A stretch of 64,000 nt of DNA from assembly GCA_944385445.1 (NCBI GenBank), contig CALWXF010000001.1:186001-250000 (forward strand), written 5' to 3'. Of the stretch, positions 43,593 to 51,567 are shown one piece after another. The notes under the pieces are model-generated. The model was not told the DNA's origin and ran no database searches. It saw only the letters and a list, made by a program, of their open reading frames with translations. The position numbers and the translations under genes are program-made. The DNA is from an uncultured Oscillospiraceae bacterium (lineage in GTDB: Bacteria; Bacillota; Clostridia; Oscillospirales; Oscillospiraceae). Each line of letters begins with the position of its first letter. Position 1 is the stretch's first letter.

Positions 43593-44269
43593 GCTTTCTG
43601 TTCCTCCAATACCCGGCAGAAGGCCGGGGGCAGCTCTTGTGTCATGCTTTCCTCGCCAATGATAGGAAGCAGATCTTCCTTCATGAACACAGGAGTACCA
43701 AGTGCGTGAGCCTGATGAGTCAAATTCCACACCCACTCCGGTTTGGAGACGGCCTTGCCCTTCCTGCGTCCAGTCTCAGTACCAATGACGATCCATTCGA
43801 TGCCAGTGAGGTCTACTGTACCGATGTTGTCAAACATGGGTTCAAAGGTCACATGGTAATGCCCGCCGCGGATGTGCTCCCGTAAAGTCTGGATGCGGCC
43901 TTTCTCCCTGCTGGAAGTCACAGTCACGCCGAACCAGGCATTGTCTAATGGGGTGGAAAAGACGATGTCCTCCGGCCGCTTGGTCAAGAACAGATACTGG
44001 TGCTGTGGATTTTCAGCCATTTTGGAAAATACCTGTTCCCGCCACCCCGGCTTCCAATGGGCAAAATCGCTCATACCGGTGAGCAGAAAATTCTGAGGAC
44101 GCTTCTTCTCCATCAGCCGCAGCTTATTTGGGAAGAACTCCGGCTTTTCAAAGTCGTCGATCATGTGGAACCGGCGGACATTGTTTCTGGCGTAGCAGTA
44201 GCTGCAGCCAATGGGACAGCCGATCACCAGATTCATATTCTGAATACAGTCCTTGATGCAGATGGCCAC
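43580..44269 (-). CDS. DUF5131 (phage Gp37/Gp68-family) protein
   Basis: The 229-residue protein has the Cys motif IGCPIGCSYCYARN near the start (CxxxCxxC, as in radical SAM enzymes), LTGMSDFAHWKPGWRE, YLFLTKRPEDIVF and IVIGTETGRRKG. It lacks the Cys-rich tail of the relative at 39783-40604. It overlaps the radical SAM gene downstream, arguing that the two products act together. Function is unknown. Confidence 0.8.
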   Translation of the reverse strand: MAICIKDCIQNMNLVIGCPIGCSYCYARNNVRRFHMIDDFEKPEFFPNKLRLMEKKRPQNFLLTGMSDFAHWKPGWREQVFSKMAENPQHQYLFLTKRPEDIVFSTPLDNAWFGVTVTSSREKGRIQTLREHIRGGHYHVTFEPMFDNIGTVDLTGIEWIVIGTETGRRKGKAVSKPEWVWNLTHQAHALGTPVFMKEDLLPIIGEESMTQELPPAFCRVLEEQKAWRK

Positions 44270-44297
44270 CGCTGACGCCTCCTTCCTGCTTTAAGAT

Positions 44298-44801
44298 TCA
44301 ACCTTCTGCCGCAGATGCGACCTTTCCAAAGCCGTTCCAAGCATACAGACCTTTCTTGTCCTCATCGCCCAGGAACTTGTCCACCTGGCAGATGTGCAGG
44401 ATGTGGTCGCCCACCTCCACGGACTGCTGCAGGGTCGCCGCCATAGCCAGCCGGGTGTCCGCCGGAATCTGGATGTCGCTGCCTTCCACTTCTTTCATTT
44501 CAATGTGGTTCGCTGCCACCTTGTTGACCTTTGCACCGGTAGAACCGCCGCAAGCCATTACCGCGCCAGCCAGACTCTCACCGGGAACCGTGACGATGAC
44601 TTTTCCAGTCTCCCGCACACGCTTGCCGGTGTGGGACTGCTTTCCGGCGGCGAATCCCACCATCGGCGGGTTGAAAGAGAGATAGGAGACAAAGCAGATG
44701 GGGGCCAGGTTGGTGGTGCCATCTTCATTCAAAGAACAGATCAAAGTCAGCGGATTGGGGGAAGAATAGACAGTGGCCTCCATAATGTTCAGTTCTCTCA
44801 T
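44298..44801 (-). CDS. Flavin reductase-like FMN-binding protein
   Basis: The 167-residue protein has the split-barrel FMN-binding fold of the flavin reductase family: NPLTLICSLNEDGTTNLAPICFVS, split here as NPLTLICSLNEDG and TTNLAPICFVSYLS, then PPMVGFAAGKQSHTG and GLYAWNGFGK near the end. It probably reduces or carries FMN for electron transfer. It is divergent from the HxlR regulator and shares a palindromic promoter region with it. It lies 28 bases upstream of the DUF5131/radical SAM pair on the same strand, so it may be co-transcribed with them. Confidence 0.88.
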   Translation of the reverse strand: MRELNIMEATVYSSPNPLTLICSLNEDGTTNLAPICFVSYLSFNPPMVGFAAGKQSHTGKRVRETGKVIVTVPGESLAGAVMACGGSTGAKVNKVAANHIEMKEVEGSDIQIPADTRLAMAATLQQSVEVGDHILHICQVDKFLGDEDKKGLYAWNGFGKVASAAEG

Positions 44802-44862
44802 CGTGTTTCATCCTTTCAGAGTGATTTGGAGATTGACATATCCAGCTTCTGCTGGTACAATT

Positions 44863-44893
44863 ATTATACTTGATTGTCATAATAAATCAAGTA
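44863..44893. promoter_or_regulatory. Divergent promoter/operator between flavin reductase and HxlR genes
   Basis: The palindrome TACTTGAT (44867-44874) with ATCAAGTA (44886-44893) overlaps a minus-strand promoter (TTGATT, 16 bases, TATAAT at 44863-44868). This is the usual arrangement for an HxlR regulator controlling a divergent redox gene. Confidence 0.65.
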
Positions 44894-44951
44894 CGCAAAT
44901 TGTTTGTACCTGGTATCAAAAACAATACCTGTCTAAAGTGGGGAATCAACA

Positions 44952-45305
44952 ATGACTTACGAGGAATTCAAAGAAAAGGTAAGCAACGTCATTCTTACGG
45001 AGAGTGGCAATTGCCCTGTTATGCCGGTGGTGCAGATGCTGCAGGGTAAGTGGAAGCTCCAGATCCTCTATGAGCTGTGCATCAAGTCTCCCATGCGGTT
45101 TGGCGAACTCAAAAAGCTGCTCAAGCCCATCACCAATACGGCGCTAACCAATGCGCTCAAAGAATTGGAAAAGGATGAACTGGTGCAGCGCATTCAATAT
45201 AATGAGATGCCGCTGCGGGTGGAGTATTCCCTCACAGAGAAAGGGCAGGACTTATTGCCAGTGTTTTATGCTATTTCACAGTGGGGGATGAAATACATTC
45301 CATAA
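44952..45305 (+). CDS. HxlR-family transcriptional regulator
   Basis: The 117-residue winged-helix protein has the HxlR core: CPVMPVVQMLQGKWKLQILYEL, of which MLQGKWKLQILYEL is diagnostic, then MRFGELKKLLKPITNTALTN and VEYSLTEKGQDLLPV. Cys near residue 22 is conserved in redox-responsive members. It is preceded by a weak ribosome site. It probably binds the palindrome at 44867-44893 and controls the divergent flavin reductase, responding to thiol or quinone stress. Confidence 0.88.
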   Translation: MTYEEFKEKVSNVILTESGNCPVMPVVQMLQGKWKLQILYELCIKSPMRFGELKKLLKPITNTALTNALKELEKDELVQRIQYNEMPLRVEYSLTEKGQDLLPVFYAISQWGMKYIP

Positions 45306-45310
45306 TAGTA

Positions 45311-45341
45311 AAGGGGACGGAAACCTTCCGCCCCCTTTTTT
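45311..45341 (+). terminator. Terminator of the HxlR gene
   Basis: Stem GGGG-ac-GGAA / TTCC-gc-CCCC followed by six T residues, 5 bases after the stop codon. Confidence 0.75.
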
Positions 45342-45392
45342 AATAAAATTGATTCTTATTCAAGCATCTCATGCCCCGTCTGGAATTTGTAC

Positions 45393-45445
45393 GATAGCCC
45401 ACGGCAATCCGGTGCCTTTGCGGACTGGATTGGCGATGGGCTATC
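45393..45445. other. Unassigned hairpin in the gap before the tmRNA gene
   Basis: GATAGCCCA (45393-45401) pairs with TGGGCTATC (45437-45445), and CAATCC pairs with GGATTG inside. No gene is evident in 45342-45510. It may be a remnant at the border of the accessory region. Confidence 0.35.
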
Positions 45446-45510
45446 ATTCTGCCGAGCAGCAGCAGATACCTCAAAAACCAGAAAGCACTTGAAATCAGGG
45501 CTTTTGGGCA

Positions 45511-45562
45511 AAAAGAAAGCACCGCAATCCTGATACGCTTTGTATCAAAATTACGGTGCTTC
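45511..45562 (-). terminator. Terminator of the tmRNA gene
   Basis: On the minus strand GAAGCACCG...TTTTGATAC pairs with GTATCAGGAT...CGGTGCTTTC and is followed by TTTTTG. It begins three bases after the tmRNA 3' end. Confidence 0.85.
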
Positions 45563-45564
45563 TC

Positions 45565-45910
45565 TGGTGGAGGCGAGGGGAGTCGAACCCCTGTCCGAAA
45601 ACCATTCCACAGGACTTTCTCCGGGTGCAGACGGTTATTTACATTCCCTTCCCACGCCGTGAATCGTCACACTGCGCAGGTTGGTAGAGTCATGATGCGT
45701 GGCACGGTCAACTCTTTCCGTACGCACGGGCACCACTAAGATGACGCCCCGGCCGGCTCGTGGTCCTTCCGGCAGGGACGGCCGCATTAAGCAGCGGCGA
45801 GAACGACGTTATCGTTGTTCTTTAATTTATAAGTTGCCCATTTTAAGGCGGCTGGGCGCCGCCACCCGCTTATCCTGCTTCCTAGTCCCCGTCGAAACCA
45901 GTACGCCCCC
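45565..45910 (-). ncRNA. ssrA: Transfer-messenger RNA
   Basis: The 346-base tmRNA rescues stalled ribosomes. Its 3' end reads GGGGTTCGACTCCCC then TCGCCTCCACCA, giving a T-arm, acceptor strand and encoded CCA. The 5' end GGGGGCG pairs with CGCCTCC to close the acceptor stem, and TGGTTTCGACGGGG follows. The tag frame appears to start at GCA (45835-45837) and end at TAA (45787-45789), reading ATYKLKNNDNVVLAAA. The ending LAAA is the expected protease signal. Its partner smpB lies 781 bases upstream on the same strand. Confidence 0.95.
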
Positions 45911-45915
45911 ATAGA

Positions 45916-45938
45916 GCCTCCCGGCATAGCCGGGAGGC
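45916..45938 (-). terminator. Hairpin between ppiB and ssrA
   Basis: A perfect 10-bp stem GCCTCCCGGC/GCCGGGAGGC with a 3-base loop lies 14 bases after the ppiB stop and 6 bases before the tmRNA 5' end. It lacks a T-run, so it may be a processing signal or a weak terminator. A TTGAAA-N17-TATGCC sequence overlaps it and could be a poor tmRNA promoter. Confidence 0.5.
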
Positions 45939-45951
45939 GTGGGTGTTTCAA

Positions 45952-46473
45952 TTAGAGGGTCTCGGGCTCGGGATACTCCACGCCGAAGGTCTCCACGGTC
46001 ACAGCCTTCATGCGCTGGTCCTCCAGGGGCTTGTCGTTGTAGTCCCGCTTGGCGGACACGATGCCGTCGGCCACTTCCATACCCTCGATGACCTTGCCGA
46101 AGGCGGCGTAAGCGCCGTCCAGGTGGGGAGCCTTCTCCACCATGATGAAGAACTGGCTTCCGGCGGAGTCGGGCCGCATGGAGCGGGCCATGGACAGCAC
46201 GCCACGGTCGTGGGCCAGGTCATTGGGGAAGCGGTTCTGGGCAAACTCACCCTTGATGGAGTAGCCGGGGCCACCGATGCCGATGCCCTGGGGGTCGCCG
46301 CCCTGAATCATGAAGCCGGGGATGACACGGTGGAAGATGAGGCCGTTGTAGAAGCCCTTCTTCACCAGAGAGATGAAGTTGTTGACGGTGTTGGGAGCCA
46401 CCTCGGGGTACAGCTCGGCCTTCATGATGCCGCCGTTCTCCATTTCAAAGGTGACAATGGGATTTTGAGCCAT
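45952..46473 (-). CDS. ppiB: Peptidyl-prolyl cis-trans isomerase, cyclophilin type
   Basis: The 173-residue single-domain cyclophilin has no signal peptide and should act in the cytoplasm. Motifs are NFISLVKKGFYNGLIFHRVIPGF, of which YNGLIFHRVIPGFMIQGGDP spans the active-site Arg, then RSMRPDSAGSQFFIM and FGKVIEGMEV. The ATG follows AAAGGGGAAATTCCC. It sits between smpB and ssrA on the minus strand, and a TIR-bearing element separates it from smpB. Confidence 0.94.
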   Translation of the reverse strand: MAQNPIVTFEMENGGIMKAELYPEVAPNTVNNFISLVKKGFYNGLIFHRVIPGFMIQGGDPQGIGIGGPGYSIKGEFAQNRFPNDLAHDRGVLSMARSMRPDSAGSQFFIMVEKAPHLDGAYAAFGKVIEGMEVADGIVSAKRDYNDKPLEDQRMKAVTVETFGVEYPEPETL

Positions 46474-46526
46474 GGGAATTTCCCCTTTCCGTATATTAAT
46501 TTAATATGTCATTGGGTTGATACCCT

Positions 46527-46691
46527 AGGACCTGGCCTTATAGGCAGAGAATATCGAATGGACGAGAGATTTTTCTGTCAGACAAGGCGCTTTTACGAAG
46601 TCATACTTTGTGTATGACAAGGGAAAGCAACGCAGTCTGGCGGGAAAAGGTCCGTTCAGGCGATGTTTGATTGCTTATAATGACAGGTCCT
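46527..46691. repeat. 165-bp element with inverted terminal repeats
   Basis: Left end AGGACCTGGCCTTATAGG (46527-46544) and right end AGGACCTGTCATTATAAG on the opposite strand (ending 46691) match with four differences. The interior holds a hairpin GTCATAC-tttgt-GTATGAC. The right end runs into the stop codon of smpB. No transposase frame is present, so it would be non-autonomous. Only one copy is in this window. Confidence 0.55.
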
Positions 46692-47152
46692 CAATAACGT
46701 CCACGGGAGAGTCGGTCCATCTCCCGCTTGGCGTCCCGCTTGGCGGCCGCCTCTCGCTTGTCATACAGTTTCTTGCCTCGGGCCACTGCCAGCTCCACCT
46801 TCACCCGGGGACCGGAGAGGTAGACCGACAGGGGGATGAGGGAGTACCCGTCCTGCTGGACCTTGGCGTGGAGCTTCATAATCTCCCGCTTGTGCAGCAG
46901 CAGCTTCCGGGTGCGCCGGGGGTCCTTATTAAAGATGTTGCCCTGTTCATAGGGGGAGACATGCATCCCGTGGAGGAACATCTCTCCGTCTTTGACCATG
47001 CAGAAGGAGTCCTTCAGGTTTACATTTCCCTTGCGGATGGACTTGACCTCCGTGCCGCACAGCTCAATGCCGGCTTCGTATTTGTCTTCAATGAAGTAGT
47101 CGTGAAAGGCCTTTCGGTTCGAGGCCAGCTGTTTCACCGATTGCTTTCCCAC
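46691..47152 (-). CDS. smpB: SsrA-binding protein
   Basis: The 153-residue partner of tmRNA in trans-translation. Family sequence: [68 protein letters not shown] and the basic tail [20 protein letters not shown] at 47152 is 8 bases after GAGGAGG; the GTG three codons upstream touches the ribosome site. The stop codon lies at the border of the 165-bp inverted-repeat element. Confidence 0.95.
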   Translation of the reverse strand: MGKQSVKQLASNRKAFHDYFIEDKYEAGIELCGTEVKSIRKGNVNLKDSFCMVKDGEMFLHGMHVSPYEQGNIFNKDPRRTRKLLLHKREIMKLHAKVQQDGYSLIPLSVYLSGPRVKVELAVARGKKLYDKREAAAKRDAKREMDRLSRGRY

Positions 47153-47275
47153 CCGGGACACCTCCTCTCTGGGCAGGGCAACAGTATACCACGGATTTCA
47201 CCACCCTGCAAGGGGGAGAAGGGGGGAGAAAGCGTAAAAAAAGCCCGTTCTGTGCCGGGAATCCTTCCCCTTCCA

Positions 47276-47305
47276 TTGACAAAATTGTGCGCTGGTGGTT
47301 AAGAT
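47276..47305 (+). promoter_or_regulatory. Promoter of the LacI-family regulator gene
   Basis: TTGACA (47276-47281), 18 bases and TAAGAT (47300-47305), about 64 bases before the start codon. Confidence 0.6.
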
Positions 47306-47368
47306 AGAGGTAACAAGACAGGGAAACGGCGGGAAGGGGCTGCCGCAGACCGGGAAAGGGGCATGGGT

Positions 47369-48352
47369 ATGAACATTACCGAATTTGCAGCGTTGGCAGG
47401 AGTTTCCAAAACGGCGGTGAGCCGTTACTTCAACAATGGGTACCTCAGCGCCGAGAAGCGAGCTGCCATTGAGGAGGCGGTGCGCCGCACCGGATATTCC
47501 CCCAGCGAGGCGGCCCGAGGGCTGCGTACCCGCCGCACCCGGCAGATCGGGGTGGTGCTGCCCCGGCTCAGCGGCGAGAGTACCGCCCGGGTGGTGGACG
47601 GCATCAGCCTGGTACTGGGCGACAAGGGCTACCGGATGCTGTTGGCCAACACCGCCAACCGCCCGGAGCGGGAGGTGGAGTATCTGGACGCCCTGCGCCA
47701 GAGCGGGGTGGACGGGGTGATCTTCCTGGCCAGCATCTTCACCCCCGAGCACCGGGCCGTGCTCAAGAGTATGCACATGCCTGTGGTGATCGTGGCCCAG
47801 CAGTACGACGGGTACAGCTGCGTCTACCATGACGACCTGGGCGCCGCCCGGGATTTGACCAGTCTGCTCATCCGCCGAGGCAGCCACCCGGCTTACATCG
47901 GTGTCACCGCCCAGGACCGGGCTGCCGGCCTGTCCCGGCGGGAGGGCTATGTGCAGGCCATGCGTGAGGCGGGGCTGCCCGTGCGCACCGAGGACATGTG
48001 CGTGTCCGGGTTCCGCATGGAGGAGGGGTATGCCCGAGCCAAAGACCTGCTCCAGGCCCGCCATCCCGACGGCATCTTCTGTGCCACCGATGCCATCGCC
48101 ATCGGGGCCATGCAGGCCTGCCGGGAGCTGGGGCTCCGGGTGGGCGAGGACGTGCTCATTGCCGGGGTGGGGGATACCACCCTGGGTCAAGTCACCGCCA
48201 CCCCCCTCACCACCGCCCACCTGCACTACCAGACCAGCGGCCAGGAGGCCGCCCAGCTGCTGCTGCGGCTGCTGAGCAGCCAGGGAGCCGGGGTGCGCAA
48301 CGTGTGCCTGGGCTATGAGATTATGGAGCGAGCTTCCACCGGTATTTTGTGA
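47369..48352 (+). CDS. LacI-family regulator, probable sucrose operon repressor
   Basis: The 327-residue repressor has an N-terminal LacI helix-turn-helix (NITEFAALAGVSKTAVSRYFNN) with recognition helix VSKTAVSRYF and hinge, followed by a periplasmic-binding-like sugar domain (QIGVVLPRLSGE ... IFCATDAIAIGAM). ATG 47369 is 7 bases after AAAGGGG. It lies directly upstream of the PTS sucrose genes in the same direction, with a 16-bp perfect palindrome in between that should be its operator. ScrR/SacR-type function is inferred from the neighbours. Confidence 0.88.
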   Translation: MNITEFAALAGVSKTAVSRYFNNGYLSAEKRAAIEEAVRRTGYSPSEAARGLRTRRTRQIGVVLPRLSGESTARVVDGISLVLGDKGYRMLLANTANRPEREVEYLDALRQSGVDGVIFLASIFTPEHRAVLKSMHMPVVIVAQQYDGYSCVYHDDLGAARDLTSLLIRRGSHPAYIGVTAQDRAAGLSRREGYVQAMREAGLPVRTEDMCVSGFRMEEGYARAKDLLQARHPDGIFCATDAIAIGAMQACRELGLRVGEDVLIAGVGDTTLGQVTATPLTTAHLHYQTSGQEAAQLLLRLLSSQGAGVRNVCLGYEIMERASTGIL

Positions 48353-48426
48353 AACCTTGTGGAACCGACAAGATATTGAAGTTTAGTTTTCCCGGTAGGA
48401 CAATGGATTTTCCCCCAAATTCATGG

Positions 48427-48461
48427 TATGATAGGTTCAACAAAGATGAAATCGATTTCAT
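48427..48461 (+). promoter_or_regulatory. scrAB promoter with LacI-type operator
   Basis: An extended -10 TGGTATGAT (hexamer 48427-48432) is followed by the perfect palindrome ATGAAATCGATTTCAT (48446-48461), 40 bases before the EIIBC start. The operator sits just downstream of the transcription start, a position that blocks initiation. Confidence 0.75.
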
Positions 48462-48501
48462 TCAGATTTCACCAAAATCGTGAACAAGGGAGAGGAGATT
48501 T

Positions 48502-49968
48502 ATGGACTACAGGAAGACAGCAGTGGAAATTCTCAATGCCGTTGGCGGCTCCGAAAATGTGGCCAGCGCAGCCCACTGCGCCACCCGGCTTCGTCTGGTG
48601 ATCGTAGACGATAAGAAGGTGGACAAGAAGACCTTGGAGAACACCGACGGCGTGAAGGGCGTGTTCCAGGCACAGGGCCAGCTCCAGATCATTCTGGGCA
48701 CTGGTACAGTAAACAAGGTGTACGCAGAGTTTGTTGCACAGTCCGGCACCGCTGCGGTGAGCAAGGACGAGGCAAAGGCTCAGGGGGCCAAGAAGGGCAA
48801 TTGGTTCCAGCGTGCCATTAAGACCTTGGGCGACATCTTCGTGCCCATCATCCCCGCCATTGTGGCCTCCGGCTTCCTGATGGGCATCATGGAGTCGCTG
48901 AAGTTTATGACGGGCAACGGATTCCTGGCTCTGGACACCAGCAGCTCTCTGTTTGTGTTTGCCGATCTGTTTTCCAACGTGGCATACACCTTCCTGCCCA
49001 TTCTCATTGCCTTCTCTGCGGCCAAGGTGTTTGGCGGCAACCCCTTCCTGGGTGCGGTTATCGGCATGATTATGCTCCACCCCAACCTGCAAAACGCCTG
49101 GACCGTGGCTACGGAAGGGGTGCACACCTATCAGGAAGTGTTCTTCGGCCTGTATGATGTGCCCCTGGTGGGCTATCAAGGCCATGTGATTCCCGTGATT
49201 ATCGCTGTATGGCTGATGTGCACCATTGAAAAGAAGCTGCACAAAGTCGTACCCCCCATGTTTGACCTCTTTGTCACCCCGCTGGTGAGCGTGTTTGTCA
49301 CCGGCTACCTGACTCTGGCCGCCATCGGCCCCGTGTTCACCACGGTGGAGAACTTCGTCATCAACGGCGTGCAGTGGCTCATCGCCATCCCTCTGGGTAT
49401 CGGCTCCTTTGTCATGGGCGGTCTGTATGCCACCACCGTGGTCTCCGGCATCCACCATATGTACACCATCATCGACCTGGGTCAGCTGGGCCAGTACGGC
49501 CTGACCTTCTGGCTGCCCCTGGCCTCCGCCGCTAACGTGGCCCAGGGCGGCGCTGCTCTGGCGGTTGCCCTGAAGACCCGCAACAAGAAACTCAAGTCCA
49601 TGGCCCTGCCCGCCTCTCTGTCGGCGTTCATGGGCATTACCGAGCCCGCCATCTTCGGCGTCAATCTGCGCTTCCTGCGGCCCTTCATTGCCGGGTCCAT
49701 TGGCGGCGCTTGCGGCGCTCTGTACGCCTCCATCGTGGGACTGGGCGCCACCGGTACCGGCGTCACCGGTATCTTCGGCGTGCTGCTCCACCTGCACCGC
49801 CCGGTTCAGTACCTCATTACCATCGGCATTGCCACTGGCGTGGCCTTCGTCCTGTCCTGGATTTTCGGAATCAAGGAAGAGGAGCCGGATGCCCAGCCGG
49901 AACAGGCTGTGGAGCAGGCTCCTGCCTCCGCCCAGCTGGCGGCAGGCCAGGGAGAAGACGCAGTCTGA
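48502..49968 (+). CDS. scrA: PTS sucrose-type EIIBC component
   Basis: The 488-residue membrane permease phosphorylates its sugar during uptake. The EIIB domain has the phosphorylated Cys26 in AAHCATRLRL. The EIIC domain spans about ten helices from residue 105, with HPNLQNAW, VVSGIHHMYT and GITEPAIFGVNLRF. There is no C-terminal EIIA domain, only an acidic tail after residue 465, so an EIIA from elsewhere is needed. The ATG follows GGGAGAGGAG. The neighbouring GH32 hydrolase makes sucrose the likely substrate. Confidence 0.9.
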   Translation: MDYRKTAVEILNAVGGSENVASAAHCATRLRLVIVDDKKVDKKTLENTDGVKGVFQAQGQLQIILGTGTVNKVYAEFVAQSGTAAVSKDEAKAQGAKKGNWFQRAIKTLGDIFVPIIPAIVASGFLMGIMESLKFMTGNGFLALDTSSSLFVFADLFSNVAYTFLPILIAFSAAKVFGGNPFLGAVIGMIMLHPNLQNAWTVATEGVHTYQEVFFGLYDVPLVGYQGHVIPVIIAVWLMCTIEKKLHKVVPPMFDLFVTPLVSVFVTGYLTLAAIGPVFTTVENFVINGVQWLIAIPLGIGSFVMGGLYATTVVSGIHHMYTIIDLGQLGQYGLTFWLPLASAANVAQGGAALAVALKTRNKKLKSMALPASLSAFMGITEPAIFGVNLRFLRPFIAGSIGGACGALYASIVGLGATGTGVTGIFGVLLHLHRPVQYLITIGIATGVAFVLSWIFGIKEEEPDAQPEQAVEQAPASAQLAAGQGEDAV

Positions 49969-49980
49969 GCCCTCCCTCTT

Positions 49981-50022
49981 CCAGGCGCCTCTGGGAAGCT
50001 TCCCTGGGGCGCCTGGATTTTT
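49981..50022 (+). terminator. Terminator-like hairpin between scrA and scrB
   Basis: CCAGGCGCC (49981-49989) with GGCGCCTGG (50008-50016), plus inner GGGAAGC/GCTTCCC, followed by ATTTTTG. No clear second promoter follows, so it probably reduces scrB relative to scrA. Confidence 0.75.
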
Positions 50023-50067
50023 GGAAACCGACAACGATAAGCGCTGAATGAGGAGGACCACAATACC

Positions 50068-51468
50068 ATGAGTAATGCATTGCAGCGGGATTTGGAGCGG
50101 CTGGTGGCCCGGGTGGAACGGGAAGACGGACCCCGGGCGGCCGCAGATCCCTTCCGCCAGACCTTTCACCTGATGCCCCCGGTGGGGTGGCTCAACGACC
50201 CCAACGGCCTGTGCCGGAGCGGGGAGTGGTACCATGTGTTTTATCAGTACGGGCCCTTTGACGTCACCGGAGGGGTAAAGCACTGGGGCCACTATCGCAG
50301 CCGGGACCTGGTGAACTGGGAGGCCCTGCCCGTCATGCTCTACCCGGACCAGCCCTGGGACATCCACGGGGTGTACTCCGGCTCCGCCCTGGTGGAGGAC
50401 GGGACGCTGTATCTCTACTACACCGGAAACGTCAAGCACGCCGGAGATTACGACTACATCAAGGCCGGACGGGGCCACAACACCGCCCTGGCCGTGTCCA
50501 AAGACGGGGTGACGGCGGAGTCCAACACCCTGCTGATGGAGAATCAGGACTACCCCGATGGCCTGACCTGCCACGTCCGGGACCCCAAGGTGTGGGCCCA
50601 GGATGGGAAATACTACATGGTCCAGGGGGCCCGCACCCTGGACGACCACGGGGAGCTTCTGGTGTTTGAGTCCACGGATAAGTTCAACTGGACCTTCCTC
50701 CAGGCCCTGAAGACCCCCCACCACTTCGGCTACATGTGGGAGTGCCCCGACCTGTTCTGCCTGGACGGGCAGTGGTTCCTGGTGTGCTCCCCCCAGGGGG
50801 TGCCCCATGAGGAGACCCGGTTCCAGAACGTGTACTCCTGCGGCTATTTCCCCCTCCACGGGGACTTCCGGGGGGAGTATTCCCTGGGCGAGTTCGTGGA
50901 GATGGACCTGGGCTTTGACTTCTACGCCCCCCAGACCTTCCAGGACGGGGACCGCCGCCTGATGTTCGGCTGGATGGGGATGCCCGACGCCGACTACACC
51001 AATCCCACCACGGAAAGCGGCTGGCAGCACTGCCTCACCGTGCCCTGTGAGCTGCGGCGGCAGGGGGAGCAGCTGGTGCGCCTGCCCGCCCGGGAAGTGA
51101 CGGCGCTGCGTGGGGCGGCGGTGGACCCCCAGCAGGCCCGGGTCTTTGACCTGGAGGCCATGACAGAGCCCAGCGGCCGGATGGTGTTCCGGGATGCTGC
51201 GGTGCTGGAGTGGCAGCCGGGGCTGGTGACCCTCTCCTTCCTCCAGGGAGGGGCTGGACGCACGGTGCGCCGTGTGGCTCTGGACAAGCTGGACAGCCTG
51301 CGTATTTTGGGAGACAGCTCCAGCCTGGAGATCTTCCTCAACGATGGCCAGCAGGTGCTCTCCACCCGCTACTATCCCCAGCCCCAGGCCCAGGGCATTG
51401 CCATCACTGGGGCCCAGGCTCGGGTGTGGGAGATGGGCGCCATGCAGGTGACCCAAGCCGAACTTTAA
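50068..51468 (+). CDS. scrB: Sucrose-6-phosphate hydrolase (GH32)
   Basis: The 466-residue cytoplasmic GH32 enzyme splits sucrose-6-phosphate delivered by EIIBC. Catalytic nucleophile Asp44 is in GWLNDPNGLC, the transition-state Asp is in VRDPKVW, and the acid/base Glu is in WECPDLFCL. A C-terminal beta-sandwich follows (FNDGQQVL-like LNDGQQVLSTRYY). The ATG follows GAGGAGGACCACAATACC. No signal peptide, as expected for a PTS-linked hydrolase. Confidence 0.93.
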   Translation: MSNALQRDLERLVARVEREDGPRAAADPFRQTFHLMPPVGWLNDPNGLCRSGEWYHVFYQYGPFDVTGGVKHWGHYRSRDLVNWEALPVMLYPDQPWDIHGVYSGSALVEDGTLYLYYTGNVKHAGDYDYIKAGRGHNTALAVSKDGVTAESNTLLMENQDYPDGLTCHVRDPKVWAQDGKYYMVQGARTLDDHGELLVFESTDKFNWTFLQALKTPHHFGYMWECPDLFCLDGQWFLVCSPQGVPHEETRFQNVYSCGYFPLHGDFRGEYSLGEFVEMDLGFDFYAPQTFQDGDRRLMFGWMGMPDADYTNPTTESGWQHCLTVPCELRRQGEQLVRLPAREVTALRGAAVDPQQARVFDLEAMTEPSGRMVFRDAAVLEWQPGLVTLSFLQGGAGRTVRRVALDKLDSLRILGDSSSLEIFLNDGQQVLSTRYYPQPQAQGIAITGAQARVWEMGAMQVTQAEL

Positions 51469-51482
51469 ACCAACGACCGGAC

Positions 51483-51520
51483 AAGCGGATGCACTCTTTC
51501 CTGGGTGCATCCGCTTTTTT
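51483..51520 (+). terminator. Terminator of the sucrose operon
   Basis: AAGCGGATGCAC (51483-51494) with GTGCATCCGCTT (51505-51516) followed by T residues, 14 bases after scrB. Confidence 0.9.
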
Positions 51521-51567
51521 AGCAAAAGGGAAGGGGAAAGAGGGGGGATTCTGTGGCAAATCACCAC

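Noticed and set aside
45565..45600. An attachment site for an integrative element at the tmRNA 3' end.
   Set aside because: No second copy of the tmRNA terminal sequence and no integrase gene were found in the window, so only the location is suggestive.
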